64,000 bases of DNA from Synechococcus sp. A10-1-5-1 (GCF_023115425.1 NZ_CP096032.1:124001-188000); one strand, 5' to 3'; counted from the first letter of the stretch, positions 7,998 to 19,000 are shown. The notes: generated by a model not told the origin, from the letters alone. Program-made: numbers and translations.

Positions 7998-8996
7998 TTA
8001 CCCCCGGTGTTTCAGTCCCGCGTCCGCAAAGACCGCCTCCAGGGTTGGTGCATGGCTCACCAATCCAAAGCGCTCAGGCGGGCTGACCGGTTCGTGAACA
8101 AAGTGGCGCTGGCGGATCGAAAAACGATCCCAGGCATTCACTTCGATCCGCAGCAGCTTGATCAGGCCTTCGATCAGCCAGCCCTGAAGATCCAGGCCAA
8201 CCGGGGGATACCAGCCTCGGCGCCAGCGGCAGAGCCGCTTCACGGTCTCATTGACGGTGACGAACGGCTGACCCAGCACCAGTCGCCTCACTGGGCCCTG
8301 ACCGGCTTCGGGGTTGGGTTGATGGGGGTTTGTGGCGAGATGCACGCAGACCCGAGCGATGTCGGCGGCATGGATGAAGTGGAAGCTGGCATCGGCTCGC
8401 AGCCACTTCGCTAGCCAGAGCCAACGGGCCCCTTCCTTCAGTCCTGCCGTGAGGTAGCTGGTGGGGAAGACCCCAGTGCCATCGACGCGACCTCCGAAGA
8501 CCAGCGTGGGGAAGACCGCCACAATGCGCTGAGCAAGCACATGCTGTTCGAGCTGCTCCAGGCACTGCGCCTTGGTCTGGATGTATTCAGTGCCGTAGGG
8601 CATCGCCTCCGGCAACAGCTTGAGATCGCTATTAAGAATGCTGGCGGTGGAGAAATACACCACCTGCTCCAAAACCTCAGGATTGGTGGCCGCCAGCATC
8701 TGCTTCACAGCCACCACGTTCACCTGCCGGGCCCGTTCAGGGTCTCCCCAGGCCGTGGCGGTGTGGATGATGCGCGTGGCCGAGGCAATCAGTGCGCGGT
8801 GGGGTTCCACATCACGAAGGTCCCCCACCAACAGCGTGATCCGCGGATCAGTGGCGGGAACGGCCGTCAGTTTGCTGGGATCTCTCAGCCAGAGGAGCAA
8901 CTCGGCGTTGGTCTCTCGGTAGAGAAGATCAGCAATGTGCTGGCCAACGCAGCCGCTGGCCCCAGTGATCAGGATCCTTGCGGGCGCCGAACTCAA
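7998..8996 (-). CDS. NAD(P)-dependent epimerase/dehydratase (extended SDR)
   Basis: A 332-residue extended short-chain dehydrogenase. The nucleotide-binding motif TGASGCVGQ is at residues 11-19, and the catalytic Tyr and Lys are in YIQTK. The family covers sugar epimerases, reductases and chlorophyll or carotenoid-related enzymes; the substrate cannot be read from the sequence. The start is a TTG at 8996 whose last two bases form part of the hemE stop, a 4-base overlap that implies translational coupling to hemE. That suggests a porphyrin link, but co-transcription alone is weak evidence. Confidence 0.85.
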   Translation of the reverse strand: MSSAPARILITGASGCVGQHIADLLYRETNAELLLWLRDPSKLTAVPATDPRITLLVGDLRDVEPHRALIASATRIIHTATAWGDPERARQVNVVAVKQMLAATNPEVLEQVVYFSTASILNSDLKLLPEAMPYGTEYIQTKAQCLEQLEQHVLAQRIVAVFPTLVFGGRVDGTGVFPTSYLTAGLKEGARWLWLAKWLRADASFHFIHAADIARVCVHLATNPHQPNPEAGQGPVRRLVLGQPFVTVNETVKRLCRWRRGWYPPVGLDLQGWLIEGLIKLLRIEVNAWDRFSIRQRHFVHEPVSPPERFGLVSHAPTLEAVFADAGLKHRG

Positions 8997-10051
8997 ACTG
9001 CAGCTCCCAGGCGGTCCATCACGGACTTGCCGGCCTCGAAGAAGAACTGACCATTCTCTTCAGGGGTGCCGGGCAGGATGCCGTGACCAAGGTTCAGGAT
9101 GTGCTTGCGGCCGCGGGCCTTGCGAACGCAGTCATCGATGCGGTCGCGGATGGCGTCTTGGCTCCCGAACAGCAGGCCGGGGTCCACGTTGCCTTGAACA
9201 CCGACGTGCTCGGGAAGGCGGGCCAGGCCTTCTGCCATGTCCACGGTCCAGTCCAGGGACACGATGTCCACGCCGGTGCGAGCCATCCGCTCGATGACCC
9301 CAGCGCTGCCGGAGATGTAGAGGATGAACGGTGTGTCGGGATGGGTCTGCTTGACCAGGTCCACCACCTTCTTCTGATAAGGGGCGGCGAACGTGTCGTA
9401 GTCCGCGGGGCTCAGCTGACCGGCCCAGGAGTCGAACATCTGCACGACCTGGGCGCCGGAGTCGATCTGGTAGCGCAGGTAGTTAGCGATGGATTCGGCG
9501 AAATGATCCAGCAGTTTGTGCAGGATTTTGGGCTCGCGGAAGGCCATGGCCTTGATCACCGCGTAATTTTTGCTGCTCTTGCCTTCAACGACATAGGCAG
9601 CCAGTGTCCACGGTGCGCCGACGAAGCCGAGGACAGCGGCCTCGTTGCCCACGCTCTGGCGCAGTCGACCCAGCACCTCGCCAACGAAGGGCATGGTCTC
9701 GGCCGGGTTCAATGGGGTCAGGGCTTCTACCTGCGCCATTGAGCGGATGGGGTCCTGGATTTGAGGGCCCTTGCTCTCGATGATGTCGAAGTCGATGCCC
9801 ATGCCCGGCAGGGGCGTGAGGATGTCAGAGAACAGGATCACGCCGTCGGGCTTGAAGGCGTTGAACGGCTGCATCGAGATCTCATAGGAGAGATCAGGGT
9901 TCTCAGAGCGTTCGCGGAAGCTGGGGTATTTGTCGCGCAGGTCGCGGTAGATCTTCATGTATCGGCCGGCCTGGCGCATCATCCAGACCGGAGGACGCTC
10001 CACCTGCTCACCACGGGCAGCGCGCAGCAGCAGGGGGGCGTTAGAAGACAT
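8993..10051 (-). CDS. hemE: Uroporphyrinogen decarboxylase
   Basis: A 352-residue enzyme that removes four carboxyl groups from uroporphyrinogen III to give coproporphyrinogen III, the branch leading to haem and chlorophyll. The N-terminal signature [10 protein letters not shown] at 21-30 contains the substrate-binding arginines, and the conserved [16 protein letters not shown] follows near residue 140. The length is standard. The start is the ATG at 10051. The stop overlaps the SDR gene start, and glgB ends 56 bases upstream on the same strand. Confidence 0.96.
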   Translation of the reverse strand: MSSNAPLLLRAARGEQVERPPVWMMRQAGRYMKIYRDLRDKYPSFRERSENPDLSYEISMQPFNAFKPDGVILFSDILTPLPGMGIDFDIIESKGPQIQDPIRSMAQVEALTPLNPAETMPFVGEVLGRLRQSVGNEAAVLGFVGAPWTLAAYVVEGKSSKNYAVIKAMAFREPKILHKLLDHFAESIANYLRYQIDSGAQVVQMFDSWAGQLSPADYDTFAAPYQKKVVDLVKQTHPDTPFILYISGSAGVIERMARTGVDIVSLDWTVDMAEGLARLPEHVGVQGNVDPGLLFGSQDAIRDRIDDCVRKARGRKHILNLGHGILPGTPEENGQFFFEAGKSVMDRLGAAV

Positions 10052-10107
10052 GAGGGCTTGCGAATGGGCCTTGGAACCTACCCGAGCAAACCCCCCGTTG
10101 AGGCCTT

Positions 10108-12432
10108 CTAGACCCTGGGTTCCGCCGCTTCGTCACGAACTTCAGTCTCCGCAGCGCCTAGGCCTTCCTGGCTGCGCTTCTCATCCCGCTTAAAGACCAG
10201 CACTGAGAGGGGAGGAAGACAGAGATCCAGGGAGTTTTCGTAGCTGTGGATGCCCCATTCGTCGGTGAATTTCCCGCCAAGGTTCCCCAGGTTGCTGCCG
10301 CCGTAGCGAGCGGCATCGGTGTTGAGGACCTCGGTGTAGAAGCCGCTTAGGGGAACGCCGACCCGGTAATGGGAATGGCTCTGGGGGGTGAAGTTCGCCA
10401 CGACCACCAACCACTGGCCGGTGGTGCTCTCCCGGCGCATGAAGCTGATCACCGAATGACGATTGTCATTGCAGTCGATCCATTGGAAGCCGTACTCCTC
10501 AAAGTCGTCGCGCCAGAGGGCCGGTTGTGACTTGTAGAAGACGTTCAGGTCATCCACCAGTCGCTGCAGTCCTTGATGGGGCTCGTACTGGAGCAGATCC
10601 CACTGCAGATCACCCCAGACATTCCATTCCGACCGCTGGCCGAATTCCATGCCCATAAAGATGGTCTTCTTGCCGGGATGGGTCCACATGTAGGCAAGGA
10701 GTGCCCGGGTGTTGGCGAACTTCTGCCAATCGTCGCCAGGCATCTTGTGGAGCAGGTTGCTCTTTCCGTGCACGACTTCGTCGTGGCTCAGCGCGAGCAT
10801 GAAGTTCTCGGTGTAGGCGTACCAGATCGAGAAGGTGACGTTGTTCTGGTGGAACTGGCGGAACCAGGGATCGAGCTCGAAGTAATCGAGCATGTCGTGC
10901 ATCCAGCCCATGTTCCACTTGAGGTTGAACCCCAAACCGCCCATGTCGGTGGGCTTGGTCACCATCGGCCAGGTGGTCGATTCCTCAGCGATCGACAGGG
11001 CCCCAGGGAAGTGCTGGAACAGCACGTGGTTGGCCTGCTGCAGAAATTGAACGGCCTCGGTGTTTTCCCGCCCGCCGTGTTCGTTGGCGATCCATTCACC
11101 ATCGGGACGCAGATAGTCCCGGTAGAGCATGGAGGCCACTGCATCCACACGGATGCCATCGATGTGGAATTGCTCGAACCAATAGACCAGGTTCGCGACA
11201 AGGAAGTTCCTGACTTCGTTGCGGCTGTAGTTGAAGATCAGCGTCCCCCATTCCTTGTGCTCGCCGATCCGGGGATCCGCATGCTCATAGAGGTGGGCGC
11301 CATCAAAGAAGGCCAGGCCGTGGGCGTCCTTGGGGAAATGTCCGGGGACCCAGTCGAGGATCACGCCAATCCCTTCGGCGTGGCAGCGATCGACAAAGGC
11401 GCGGAATTCGTCGGGCTGGCCGAAGCGGCTTGTCGGGGCGTACCAGCCCGTGACCTGATAGCCCCAGGATCCATCAAAGGGATGCTCCGAGATGGGCATC
11501 AATTCGATGTGGGTGAAGCCCCGTGCTTTCACGTAGGGGATTACTCGATCGGCAAGCTCGGAGTAGGTCAGTAGGCGAGCCCCGGGTTTGAGGTCGGCGG
11601 CGGGTACCGGCTCGCGCACGGTCCCATCGGTTTCGACGAAGGGCTGGTCGGCACTGGCGTGCATCCAGCTTCCGAGGTGCATCTCGTAGACCGAGATCGG
11701 CTGGTCAAGAGGGTTGCGACTGTCCCGCTCCTGCATCCAGGCGCCATCCCCCCAGCTGTAACCCTCCAGGGCTTCCACAACCGAGCCGTTGTCCGGTCTG
11801 ACCTCGTGGCGGAAGCCGTAGGGATCAGCCTTTTGGTAGCAGTGCCCCTGCTGGCTACGGATTTCGTACTTGTAGATCTCGCCCGGTTTGAGGCCAGGGA
11901 TGAACAGTTCCCAGCAGCCGCCCAAGCGCGACTGCATGGGGTGATGGCGTCCGTCCCAGCTGTTGAAATTGCCCAGCACGGAGACGCTGCGGGCGTTGGG
12001 TGCCCACAGGCAGAACATGACGCCTGCGACGCCATCGCGGGTCACCACATGGGCACCCATTCGCTGCCAGATGTGGTTGTGATTGCCTTCGGCGAAGAGA
12101 TGGCGATCCAACTCACCCATCCACTCCTCGCGGAAGGCCCAGGGGTCGTGGGCGACGTGTTCAATGCCGCCGCGCTGCACGCGGATCTGATAGCCGCTGC
12201 CGGGGTTGCTGGGGAGCTCGGTTTCGAAGACCCAGGGGTGATGGGGGGTCTCCATCGCCTGGGGCAGACCGGCGCCAATCAGTTCAACCCGATCAGCTTC
12301 AGGCATCCACACCCGGACGACCCATTTGCCGTTGTCGAGCGGGTGGGGACCCAGGACAGCCTGGGGATGGTCATGGCGGCATTCCGCGAGGCGCTGACCG
12401 TCTTCAACCATCCACTCGAGCTGAGCCAGCAC
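10108..12432 (-). CDS. glgB: 1,4-alpha-glucan (glycogen) branching enzyme
   Basis: A 774-residue GH13 branching enzyme that creates alpha-1,6 branches in glycogen. The order is an N-terminal domain (about 20-110), a CBM48 module (about 120-220), the catalytic barrel (about 260-620) and a C-terminal beta sandwich. The barrel has [11 protein letters not shown] with the nucleophile aspartate, the acid-base glutamate in [10 protein letters not shown], and [15 protein letters not shown] at 12432 gives the family-typical N terminus. The partner glycogen synthase lies 40 kb away at 50381. Confidence 0.96.
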   Translation of the reverse strand: MLAQLEWMVEDGQRLAECRHDHPQAVLGPHPLDNGKWVVRVWMPEADRVELIGAGLPQAMETPHHPWVFETELPSNPGSGYQIRVQRGGIEHVAHDPWAFREEWMGELDRHLFAEGNHNHIWQRMGAHVVTRDGVAGVMFCLWAPNARSVSVLGNFNSWDGRHHPMQSRLGGCWELFIPGLKPGEIYKYEIRSQQGHCYQKADPYGFRHEVRPDNGSVVEALEGYSWGDGAWMQERDSRNPLDQPISVYEMHLGSWMHASADQPFVETDGTVREPVPAADLKPGARLLTYSELADRVIPYVKARGFTHIELMPISEHPFDGSWGYQVTGWYAPTSRFGQPDEFRAFVDRCHAEGIGVILDWVPGHFPKDAHGLAFFDGAHLYEHADPRIGEHKEWGTLIFNYSRNEVRNFLVANLVYWFEQFHIDGIRVDAVASMLYRDYLRPDGEWIANEHGGRENTEAVQFLQQANHVLFQHFPGALSIAEESTTWPMVTKPTDMGGLGFNLKWNMGWMHDMLDYFELDPWFRQFHQNNVTFSIWYAYTENFMLALSHDEVVHGKSNLLHKMPGDDWQKFANTRALLAYMWTHPGKKTIFMGMEFGQRSEWNVWGDLQWDLLQYEPHQGLQRLVDDLNVFYKSQPALWRDDFEEYGFQWIDCNDNRHSVISFMRRESTTGQWLVVVANFTPQSHSHYRVGVPLSGFYTEVLNTDAARYGGSNLGNLGGKFTDEWGIHSYENSLDLCLPPLSVLVFKRDEKRSQEGLGAAETEVRDEAAEPRV

Positions 12433-12461
12433 AGGACCTCAAGGCAAAGCGTGGCTCGGAG

Positions 12462-12483
12462 CTTAAGCGGGTTTTTGCTTAAG
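12462..12483. repeat. Inverted repeat across the stop of the 12479 gene
   Basis: CTTAAGC (12462-12468) and GCTTAAG (12477-12483) form a perfect 7-base stem with an eight-base loop. The stop codon of the minus-strand gene lies inside one arm. There is no T run after it on the minus strand, so it is more likely a 3'-end stabilising hairpin than a strong terminator between this gene and glgB. Confidence 0.4.
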
Positions 12484-13255
12484 AAGCTGCAGCCGGTGCA
12501 GCGGGTTCCTCGGGGAAGTCGACGCCGGTGATTTGGTTCTCGTTATTGAGAATCACGTAGAGATTGTCACTCAGCCGGTTGAAGTGCACATTGACCAGCA
12601 CCAGGCGCGTGTCCGGGGTGGATTCCGCTTCGACAACGCGGTTGATGTTGACGAAATTGCCGGTGATCCGCTGCAGCCCCAGCCACTTGCGTTGGAGGGC
12701 ATCAGGGGTGATCTCCTCTTGGAAGTCAGGGCTCAGGAAACTTTGGGCGGTGATGAAGTTGCCCGTGCTCACGGCTTCGATGAAGCCCTTGGCAACCATG
12801 CTGCTGGCATCGTCGGCGCGATCGACGTAGTAGCGCGAGAGTTTGCCGTCGCCATTGAGGACCATGAAGACCACGCGCTTCCCGGCGCTGGTGTTCAGCT
12901 CGGCTTCAACGGTGCTCTTGCCCATGCCGCTGCGAACACTCAGCAAGGTGTAGCTCAGGACCTTCGGCTGGGTCCGCATGGTGGCCGCGATCATCGAAGG
13001 GCTGGTGATCGCCTGCCGTTCAGCTGAGAACTGGGCGTAGCGGGTATTTGCGTCCCCGTCTTTGACGGCCTTGAGGATTCGAACGGCAGCGGCCCGAGCC
13101 TGGTCCACGCTCAGGGCACTGCCCTGGGCGATTGGACTGAGACGTTGCTGGGGAAACGCCTCCGCAGGAGCAGGGCTCGCCAACAGGCCAGACGTCGCCA
13201 TGGCCAGGGTGAAGGACCCAAGACCGGCGGAGAGCAGGCGCAGTTGGCGCGGCAT
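12479..13255 (-). CDS. Secreted protein with two similar NTF2-like halves, function unknown
   Basis: A 258-residue exported protein. Residues 1-33 are a signal peptide ending PAEAF. The rest looks like two similar domains: roughly 50-150 (helix with AAVRILKAVKDGDANTRYAQ, strands, then a YVDRAD end) and 152-250 (MVAKGFIEAVSTGNFITAQS, strands, then NNENQITGVDF). Both read like the DUF3887/NTF2-like fold, a helix bundle over a cone-shaped sheet. I see no catalytic set. It lies 46 bases upstream of glgB and 21 bases downstream of the CocE-type hydrolase on the same strand. It is probably periplasmic or lumenal; the role is unknown. Confidence 0.65.
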   Translation of the reverse strand: MPRQLRLLSAGLGSFTLAMATSGLLASPAPAEAFPQQRLSPIAQGSALSVDQARAAAVRILKAVKDGDANTRYAQFSAERQAITSPSMIAATMRTQPKVLSYTLLSVRSGMGKSTVEAELNTSAGKRVVFMVLNGDGKLSRYYVDRADDASSMVAKGFIEAVSTGNFITAQSFLSPDFQEEITPDALQRKWLGLQRITGNFVNINRVVEAESTPDTRLVLVNVHFNRLSDNLYVILNNENQITGVDFPEEPAAPAAAS

Positions 13256-13276
13256 TGCAGAGGCACAGAGTGGGCC

Positions 13277-14836
13277 TCAGTTTGCCCCAACCATCGGAAG
13301 AATGCTGAGGGCCGCGTTGGGCAGCTTTAGGGACACAGTGATGACGCGATGGCTGGGACTCACACCTGATCGGGGCTGAGATCCATCGCCTGGGTTAACG
13401 GCGATCTGCGGCCAGGCCGCCAGGGCGATCGAGAGTCTCAGGGCACACCCGGCCTCAACGTTGATCAGCAGCGGTTGGAGTGCCACGGAGCGCCGCTGGC
13501 AGCGTTGGGCTGATGGCCCCAGGAAGCGGGCAACCCCTGTCGAGAGTTGTTCAACGCGGCCATCCATGTGGCAGAGCGAGAGGGCCAGGCAAAGATCAAA
13601 TCCGGGCTGATCGGCTTCGGCCTCAATCTCCAGCTGGGGTTGACCAAACACTTCGGTGGCTTGATCGAAGCGGGCAGTGGTGAAACAGGCCACATCCGTG
13701 CGGGCATCGAGATCGCTGCGATCGACCGGTCCTGCATCCAGCCCAAGGTGCCCTCCTCGGCCGCCCATGGCTCGCCAAGGGTCATGCACGATCACGACGT
13801 CCGAGCTGCTGGTGGCCCGCTCGAGCAGTTGCCCATCGCTCAGACACAAGGCGGCTCGTCCGCCGCTGGCTAATCGCCAGCGTTGGCCAGAGCACTCCCG
13901 TGGTGATCGCACCTGCCATTGCCCGGATCCTGACTCCATGAGCTGCGTTCCAGCCAAGGGGGTGGCGGGTTCATGGCCGCAGAGATGGTGATGGAAGAAG
14001 TCCAGCTGCAGCTGATCGACTCCCCCCTTCCAGTTCAGGTGGCTCCAGGCGCCGATCCGAAGCAGCGTGGCACCTCCAGCGGATGAAGAGCGGTTCCAAA
14101 GGTCCAGCACGCCCATCAGGTGTGGGTCATGCCAGCCGCCAATGAGCAGCATGGGCCGCTGCCAGAGCTCTTGGGGAGTGTGATGCTGCACCCAGTGGTC
14201 CGGTTGCCTGGGGTCTGACTTCAGCCAACGCAGCCCCATCCCTGTGGGGTCAAAGCGCTCTAGCAAGGCCATGCCATCGCGCACGAAAGCGCCGTCCTCG
14301 AGGCTGCGCCGAATCTCCTCCCAGCCCTGGTGGTCGCCTTCGCGCTGGCAATGTTGAGCCGCCAGTTGCAGAGCCCAGCCCAACCCCAAGGCCCACCAGT
14401 GACATCCGCCCTCGCTGGCCCAATGCAAACGCTCATCGAGCCCGCACATCGCCGGGGCTAGGGCATCAGGTAGGTGTTCAGTACTGGAATAGAGCAGCTG
14501 GCTAAGGCCTTGGTACGAAAAGCCGTAGGTCCCCACCTTGCCGTTGCACCAGGGTTGCTGGCGCATCCAGCGCAGGGTCTCACTGGTGTCGCTGGCCTCC
14601 TGCTGAAATCCGAGAAACGCTCCTTCGGAGTCGCCACGTCCGCGCACGTCCTGCACAAGGACTGCAAACCCCCCTTGGGCGTACCAACTCGGATGGGCGT
14701 AGGTGACCGTCGAGGCAATGGCGCGCCCGTAGGGCTGACGCATCAGCAGGCAGGGCCAAGGACCTTCGCCCCCAGGCGTCCATAGGGTTGATTCCAGGAC
14801 AGTGCCGTCAGCGCAGCGCAGCTGCTCCTGAGTCAC
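13277..14836 (-). CDS. CocE/NonD family serine hydrolase
   Basis: A 519-residue hydrolase of the CocE/X-Pro dipeptidyl-peptidase S15 type. The nucleophile serine is in YGFSYQGLSQ (about residue 107), with RQPYGR upstream giving the oxyanion tyrosine and VQDVRGRGDSEG between them. The C-terminal third is the expected jelly-roll domain with DLDARTDVACFTT. Family members cleave acyl esters or peptides; the substrate cannot be predicted. There is no signal peptide. The GTG at 14836 shares four bases with the upstream gene's stop, which I prefer over the TTG at 14851. It is translationally coupled to the small secreted protein before it. Confidence 0.85.
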   Translation of the reverse strand: MTQEQLRCADGTVLESTLWTPGGEGPWPCLLMRQPYGRAIASTVTYAHPSWYAQGGFAVLVQDVRGRGDSEGAFLGFQQEASDTSETLRWMRQQPWCNGKVGTYGFSYQGLSQLLYSSTEHLPDALAPAMCGLDERLHWASEGGCHWWALGLGWALQLAAQHCQREGDHQGWEEIRRSLEDGAFVRDGMALLERFDPTGMGLRWLKSDPRQPDHWVQHHTPQELWQRPMLLIGGWHDPHLMGVLDLWNRSSSAGGATLLRIGAWSHLNWKGGVDQLQLDFFHHHLCGHEPATPLAGTQLMESGSGQWQVRSPRECSGQRWRLASGGRAALCLSDGQLLERATSSSDVVIVHDPWRAMGGRGGHLGLDAGPVDRSDLDARTDVACFTTARFDQATEVFGQPQLEIEAEADQPGFDLCLALSLCHMDGRVEQLSTGVARFLGPSAQRCQRRSVALQPLLINVEAGCALRLSIALAAWPQIAVNPGDGSQPRSGVSPSHRVITVSLKLPNAALSILPMVGAN

Positions 14837-15117
14837 CGGACTGTCGGGCAATACAGGCCCACCACATAGGTGGAGAGAATTTCAGCGTCGGTTGTGTTCA
14901 GCCCTTGCTGTTGGGCAATTTGGGCCGTGGCTTCGGGGGAGTTGTAGGAAATCCCACGGGCATTCAGACCCTGCAGCTCGGCGCAGAGGGACTTGGCTTT
15001 CTGGGGGTTCTGCTTCACCGATTCCAACAGAGCTGAGTCCGCCAGAGCCGGGGAGGCAAAGATCAGGCTGAGGGCAGTGGCGGCCAGGGACAGGCCGCAG
15101 AGGCGGGGGCGTGTCAC
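14833..15117 (-). CDS. Small secreted protein, DUF732-like
   Basis: A 94-residue exported protein beginning at a GTG. The signal peptide spans residues 1-26 (TALSLIFASPALADS). The mature 68 residues contain two cysteines, KSLCAE and GLYCPTVR, and a pattern (helix, LNARGISYNSPEATAQIA, helix, C-terminal YCP) that resembles the DUF732 fold of actinobacterial secreted proteins, an analogy I draw by eye. The stop overlaps the CocE-type hydrolase start in a GTGA junction, so the two proteins are made in linked amounts. The function is unknown. Confidence 0.6.
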   Translation of the reverse strand: MTRPRLCGLSLAATALSLIFASPALADSALLESVKQNPQKAKSLCAELQGLNARGISYNSPEATAQIAQQQGLNTTDAEILSTYVVGLYCPTVR

Positions 15118-15178
15118 TGAAGGAGCTCTGACTATTTACATTTCAGGTCGCCTGCGATACTTCGCCGCGGATCAGGGG

Positions 15179-15592
15179 TCAGTTCCTTGAGCGACCGGCT
15201 TGCTGTGCCCGTTGGATCCAGGCGCGCACCAGCGACGGCGAAACGCGGGCTGGGGCCATCCCGGTCAAAGTCCGCTCGAGGCGCCCCAACTGCGTCAAGA
15301 GTTGTTGGGGGGATGCCGCAGCCAGGCCCTCTCGATTGGCGATCCCGGCATAGAGCAACAACGCGGCTTGGTAGGGCTCAAGATCCAACTCCACCACCAG
15401 CTGGGCTTGGCCGCGCAGTTTCCGGAGCTGACGCTCGAGCGCTCCGCCTCTCCTCGAGAGCTGATCGAGGTCCCGATCAGTCAGCCCAGCAATAGCCTCC
15501 CAGCTTTGAATGCCGGCGGCAATGAGCACCGCCTGCTCCCTGGAGAAATGGGAGGGCAGGGGATAGGGCGAAGGGCAAGGCTCGTTGCTCAC
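15179..15592 (-). CDS. DUF4332-like helix-hairpin-helix protein
   Basis: A 137-residue soluble protein made of short helices. It resembles the DUF4332 group, whose helix-hairpin-helix repeats look like those of nucleic-acid-binding proteins; here LIAAGIQSWEAIAGLTDRDL and LLYAGIANREGLAAASPQQL are the two repeat-like units. The start is the GTG at 15592, whose bases overlap the ycf51 stop as GTGA; the frame stays open further upstream but that part is inside ycf51. The gene order ycf51 then this one implies one transcript. The function is unknown. Confidence 0.65.
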   Translation of the reverse strand: MSNEPCPSPYPLPSHFSREQAVLIAAGIQSWEAIAGLTDRDLDQLSRRGGALERQLRKLRGQAQLVVELDLEPYQAALLLYAGIANREGLAAASPQQLLTQLGRLERTLTGMAPARVSPSLVRAWIQRAQQAGRSRN

Positions 15593-16062
15593 CGCTTGGC
15601 GTTGACGCTGACGTCCACCTCGCCGGTGGTCCAATCGCGGATGGCGGTGGCCAGGACGATGGGGCGATCGCTTCCATCGCCTTGGGGCTCGACGCGGCGC
15701 AGGCGCACTTCAACGGTGGGGTCCTTTCGGCCGCTGGCGCGCAGGTTGCGAGCGACCTGCTCAACGCTGGGACCGAAGGTCTCAGCAGTCAGGTCCGCAG
15801 GGGCGGCTGCTACCACCAGGTCTGAGCCGTTGTCGAACACAACCGGAACGCTCACAGCCCCTTCCACCACCAGCCTGGGGGCGTAGCTCACAGCAAAGGC
15901 CAGACAGGACAGAGAGAGCAGCACGGTGAAGCTCGTGACGCCCACCAGGCGAAAGCGGAAGCCCCAGCGCGCCACGAAGGCCACCACTGTGATGAGCAGC
16001 AGTCCACCAGCGGCAATCCCCAGCCATTCGCCAGCCGTGAGCAAGAGGGGATCGGCACGCAT
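15589..16062 (-). CDS. ycf51: Ycf51 family membrane protein (DUF2518)
   Basis: A 157-residue protein with two N-terminal membrane helices (about residues 10-30 and 38-60) and a soluble C-terminal domain. The motif GEWLGIAAGGLLLITVVAF followed by RWGFRFRLVGVTSFT is the Ycf51 hallmark, and VPVVFDNGSDLVVAA continues it. Ycf51 is kept in cyanobacteria and red-lineage plastids. Its role is unknown. The ATG at 16062 lies only 33 bases from the divergent TTG of the TamB-like gene, so the two must share a very compact promoter region. Confidence 0.85.
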   Translation of the reverse strand: MRADPLLLTAGEWLGIAAGGLLLITVVAFVARWGFRFRLVGVTSFTVLLSLSCLAFAVSYAPRLVVEGAVSVPVVFDNGSDLVVAAAPADLTAETFGPSVEQVARNLRASGRKDPTVEVRLRRVEPQGDGSDRPIVLATAIRDWTTGEVDVSVNAKR

Positions 16063-16095
16063 GGGGAATGTTCTGGATCAAGAAACACCTTTATA

Positions 16096-19000
16096 TTGCG
16101 GCCTTCTCAGCCCCCGAGACCCACGGGCCCAGCGCGCCGCCGAAGGAATCCCAGAACGCGCGGCCCCGCGGCCTCTTCCCTGCCTGCCCTGCTGGCGGCT
16201 GCGGGAATCGCGCTGACTTGGTTTGGCCTCGACCGGGTCGCGGCCTGGCAATACGACCTGCGCAAACCCTGGCTCGAGTTGTTGGCGAGTCGCGCCATGG
16301 GCCATCCCCTGGAGTTGGGGCCTTACCGCGGCTTGCGTCCCCTGGGTTTGGCCGCCGGCGGCAGTCGCTTTAAGCCCGGAATCGACAACCCGTCCACGAT
16401 TGATGCGGAATCGGTTGCGGTGGCATTCGATCCGCTGCGCAGCCTCTTAACCCGCAGCTGGGTCCTTCAGTTTCAGATCCATCGCGCCCGCGTCGACTTG
16501 CGGCGCAACAGCCAAGGTTCCCTCTGGCAGCTCGGGCGCATTCCCCCCGGCGCTGAGCCGCCGCCGCTCATCCTTCGCTATGGCCTCAGCGGTGGGCCTG
16601 CCCAGGTCCGTCTGCACCCGGCCAAGGGCGCTTCTACATCGGTGGCTTTGGACGGATCCCTGGCGGTTGATTTGCGCCGCCGCCGCCTGGAGACCGCACT
16701 TCAGATCAGGCCTGGCGGTGGTGGTCAGCTGCACATCGATGCCCGCAATGACTGGCAGAGCAAACGCTTGCGCTTGCAGCTACAGCCGCAAGCGCTGAAG
16801 CTCTCAGACCTGGTGCGGTTGCTGCCCGGGGGCGTCAAGGCTGATCTCAGTGGCGACCTCAATGGCCGTTTGCGCTTTGAACGCACGGCCTCCATTGACC
16901 GCTGTCAGGGTCAGCTTCAGCTCAATCAGCTGCGCTGGGCGCCTGGAGCATCTGTTGATCCCGTGCGGTCCGCTCGCTTTGACCTGCGCTGTAGTCCCCA
17001 GGGTCTTCGCTTGGCGTCTTCACCCCTGCTGTGGGGCAGTTGGCGCGGGCAATTGCAGGGAGAGCTGCCCTTGATTGGTGCGCGGTCTAATCAGCTTCAG
17101 CTGCGACTCCAAGCCCGTGAACCCAAGGCGGGCCATCGCTTCAAAGCGGAGCTGGCGGGCCGGTTGCCTCAGCTCCATCTTCAGCTCGACGGACAGCTGG
17201 AGGGGTTGGCCTTGGCCAACCAACCGCCTCTGCCACTGCAGCTCCAGGCCAAAGCCCTGTTGCGAAACCGAAAGGGCTTTGACGCCATTTTGGAGCGGCT
17301 GGTGCTTCGACAGGGTGGAGGCGAGCTGGTGGCCAGCGGATCGCTTTGGCCCAGGCTTCAGCTCCGTAGTCAGCGCCTGGCGCTGGGCCGCCGTCAGCAG
17401 CAGGACTGGGGCACGCTCTTGGGCTCCACCAAGGACCTTCAACTTCAGCTTCAGCAAAGGGGCGATTGGAGTCAGCCCCAGCTGAGCCTGGACGTTGAGC
17501 AACCGAACAATCCGCTGCTGGGTTCGATTCGATCGCGGCTGACCTGGCGTCCTTCTGCCCTGCGACTGGAGACCTTCGCCTCCCCTTATTTGTCGGCCCA
17601 GGGCCAGTTGCCGCTGCAGGGCACGCCCATGCGCCTTGACCTGGATCTGCGGCGCTTTCCCCTTGAGCGCCTCTCGCCGTTGGTTGGGACCGCGCTGCGC
17701 GGACGACTCAGCGCGACAGGAACTATTCAAGGACCCCTGCAACGGCTCAGTCCTGATCTGAGCCTGCGGGCTGAGGCACCTGGTTTTGGTCTGATCGGCC
17801 TTGAGGAAAGCTGGGTTGGTCAACTCCAGGGCCTGCCGAAGGGAGGGACCCGTCTCCGCCTGCAGGTTCAGGACACCACGGTCCCGGGAACCGTGCAGGC
17901 GGTGCTGGATCCCCGTTGGTGGCCCACCACGGTCAACCTGACGCGGGCTGGGGGCTCCCTCGCCTTCAGCGGAACCAACCAGCGTTACCGCTGGAGTGCC
18001 AGGCGTTTCCCCCTCTCGGGCTTTGACCTGGCCCTTTGGCCTTCAGCCGCTCACCAACCCCTCTCTGGCTATCTCAGTGGTCAAGGGGCCTTGGCCATGA
18101 AGCCCCTAGCCCTCGATGGTGAGCTTCGGGTTGATCAACCCCAGCTCTTGGGGGTCTTTGGGCGGTCGCTCCAAGCCAAAGCGGAGATCAGCCAGCGCCG
18201 CTTCCGTTTCGATGGTCAGTGGGCGGCCCTGGGCTTTGGAACGGTAGGGATTCAGCTCAAAGGTCAACAGGCTGGTCCGCTTTGGCTGCGTCTGGAAGCG
18301 CGCCAACTCCAATCGCAAACCCTGCAGGAGATCCTGGCTGCCGTTCCCCAATGGGGCGGCTTGCCCCTGGCTCCATCGGGTCGTGCCTTCGACCTGGGCA
18401 CGCTGGTCTTCAACACCCAGGGGTTCTCCCTGGGGGATCAGTTGACGGCCTTGGCGCAAGCTCAGCGTCAACGCCAACGGGCCCAATCCGCGCAGCGTCA
18501 AGCCGAGCTGCAGGACCTACGTGGTGTCTTCGATGCCGACTTCACCCTGAGGGGGCCATCAGCGGATCGATTGTTTGTTGATCTGGCAGCGAAGGGACAC
18601 CTTTGGCTGCAGGGATCAGACCGTGACCTGGCTTTGACGGATCAGCCCACAGTCGTGCGGCTCCATGGGCCCCTCAACCAAGGGGGGGACTTTGAGCTGG
18701 CCTATCTGCCCCTGGCGCTGTTGGCCTTGGTGGCCCCCGTTCCCGATGGGTTGCGCGGTTCGCTCTCCAGTCGCGGCACCTATCGCCTTGGCGGCCCAGA
18801 TCAACGCCCGGCATTTGAGCTGAACCTGGCCCTACAAGATGGCTCCCTCAATGGGGAGCGCTTGGCTTTAGAGCGCGGCGACCTCAAGCTTCAGGACGAT
18901 CGGCTTGAGCTCGATTGGGTTCTGCGCGGAGGTGGTTCGACGGAGGTCGTCGATCTGCGCGGCAAGGTTCCCCTGCTGGCTTCGTCGGACGATCTCGAAT

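Noticed and set aside
10573-12531. Two long plus-strand frames opposite glgB
   Set aside because: They track glgB coding bias; no family match and no ribosome site.
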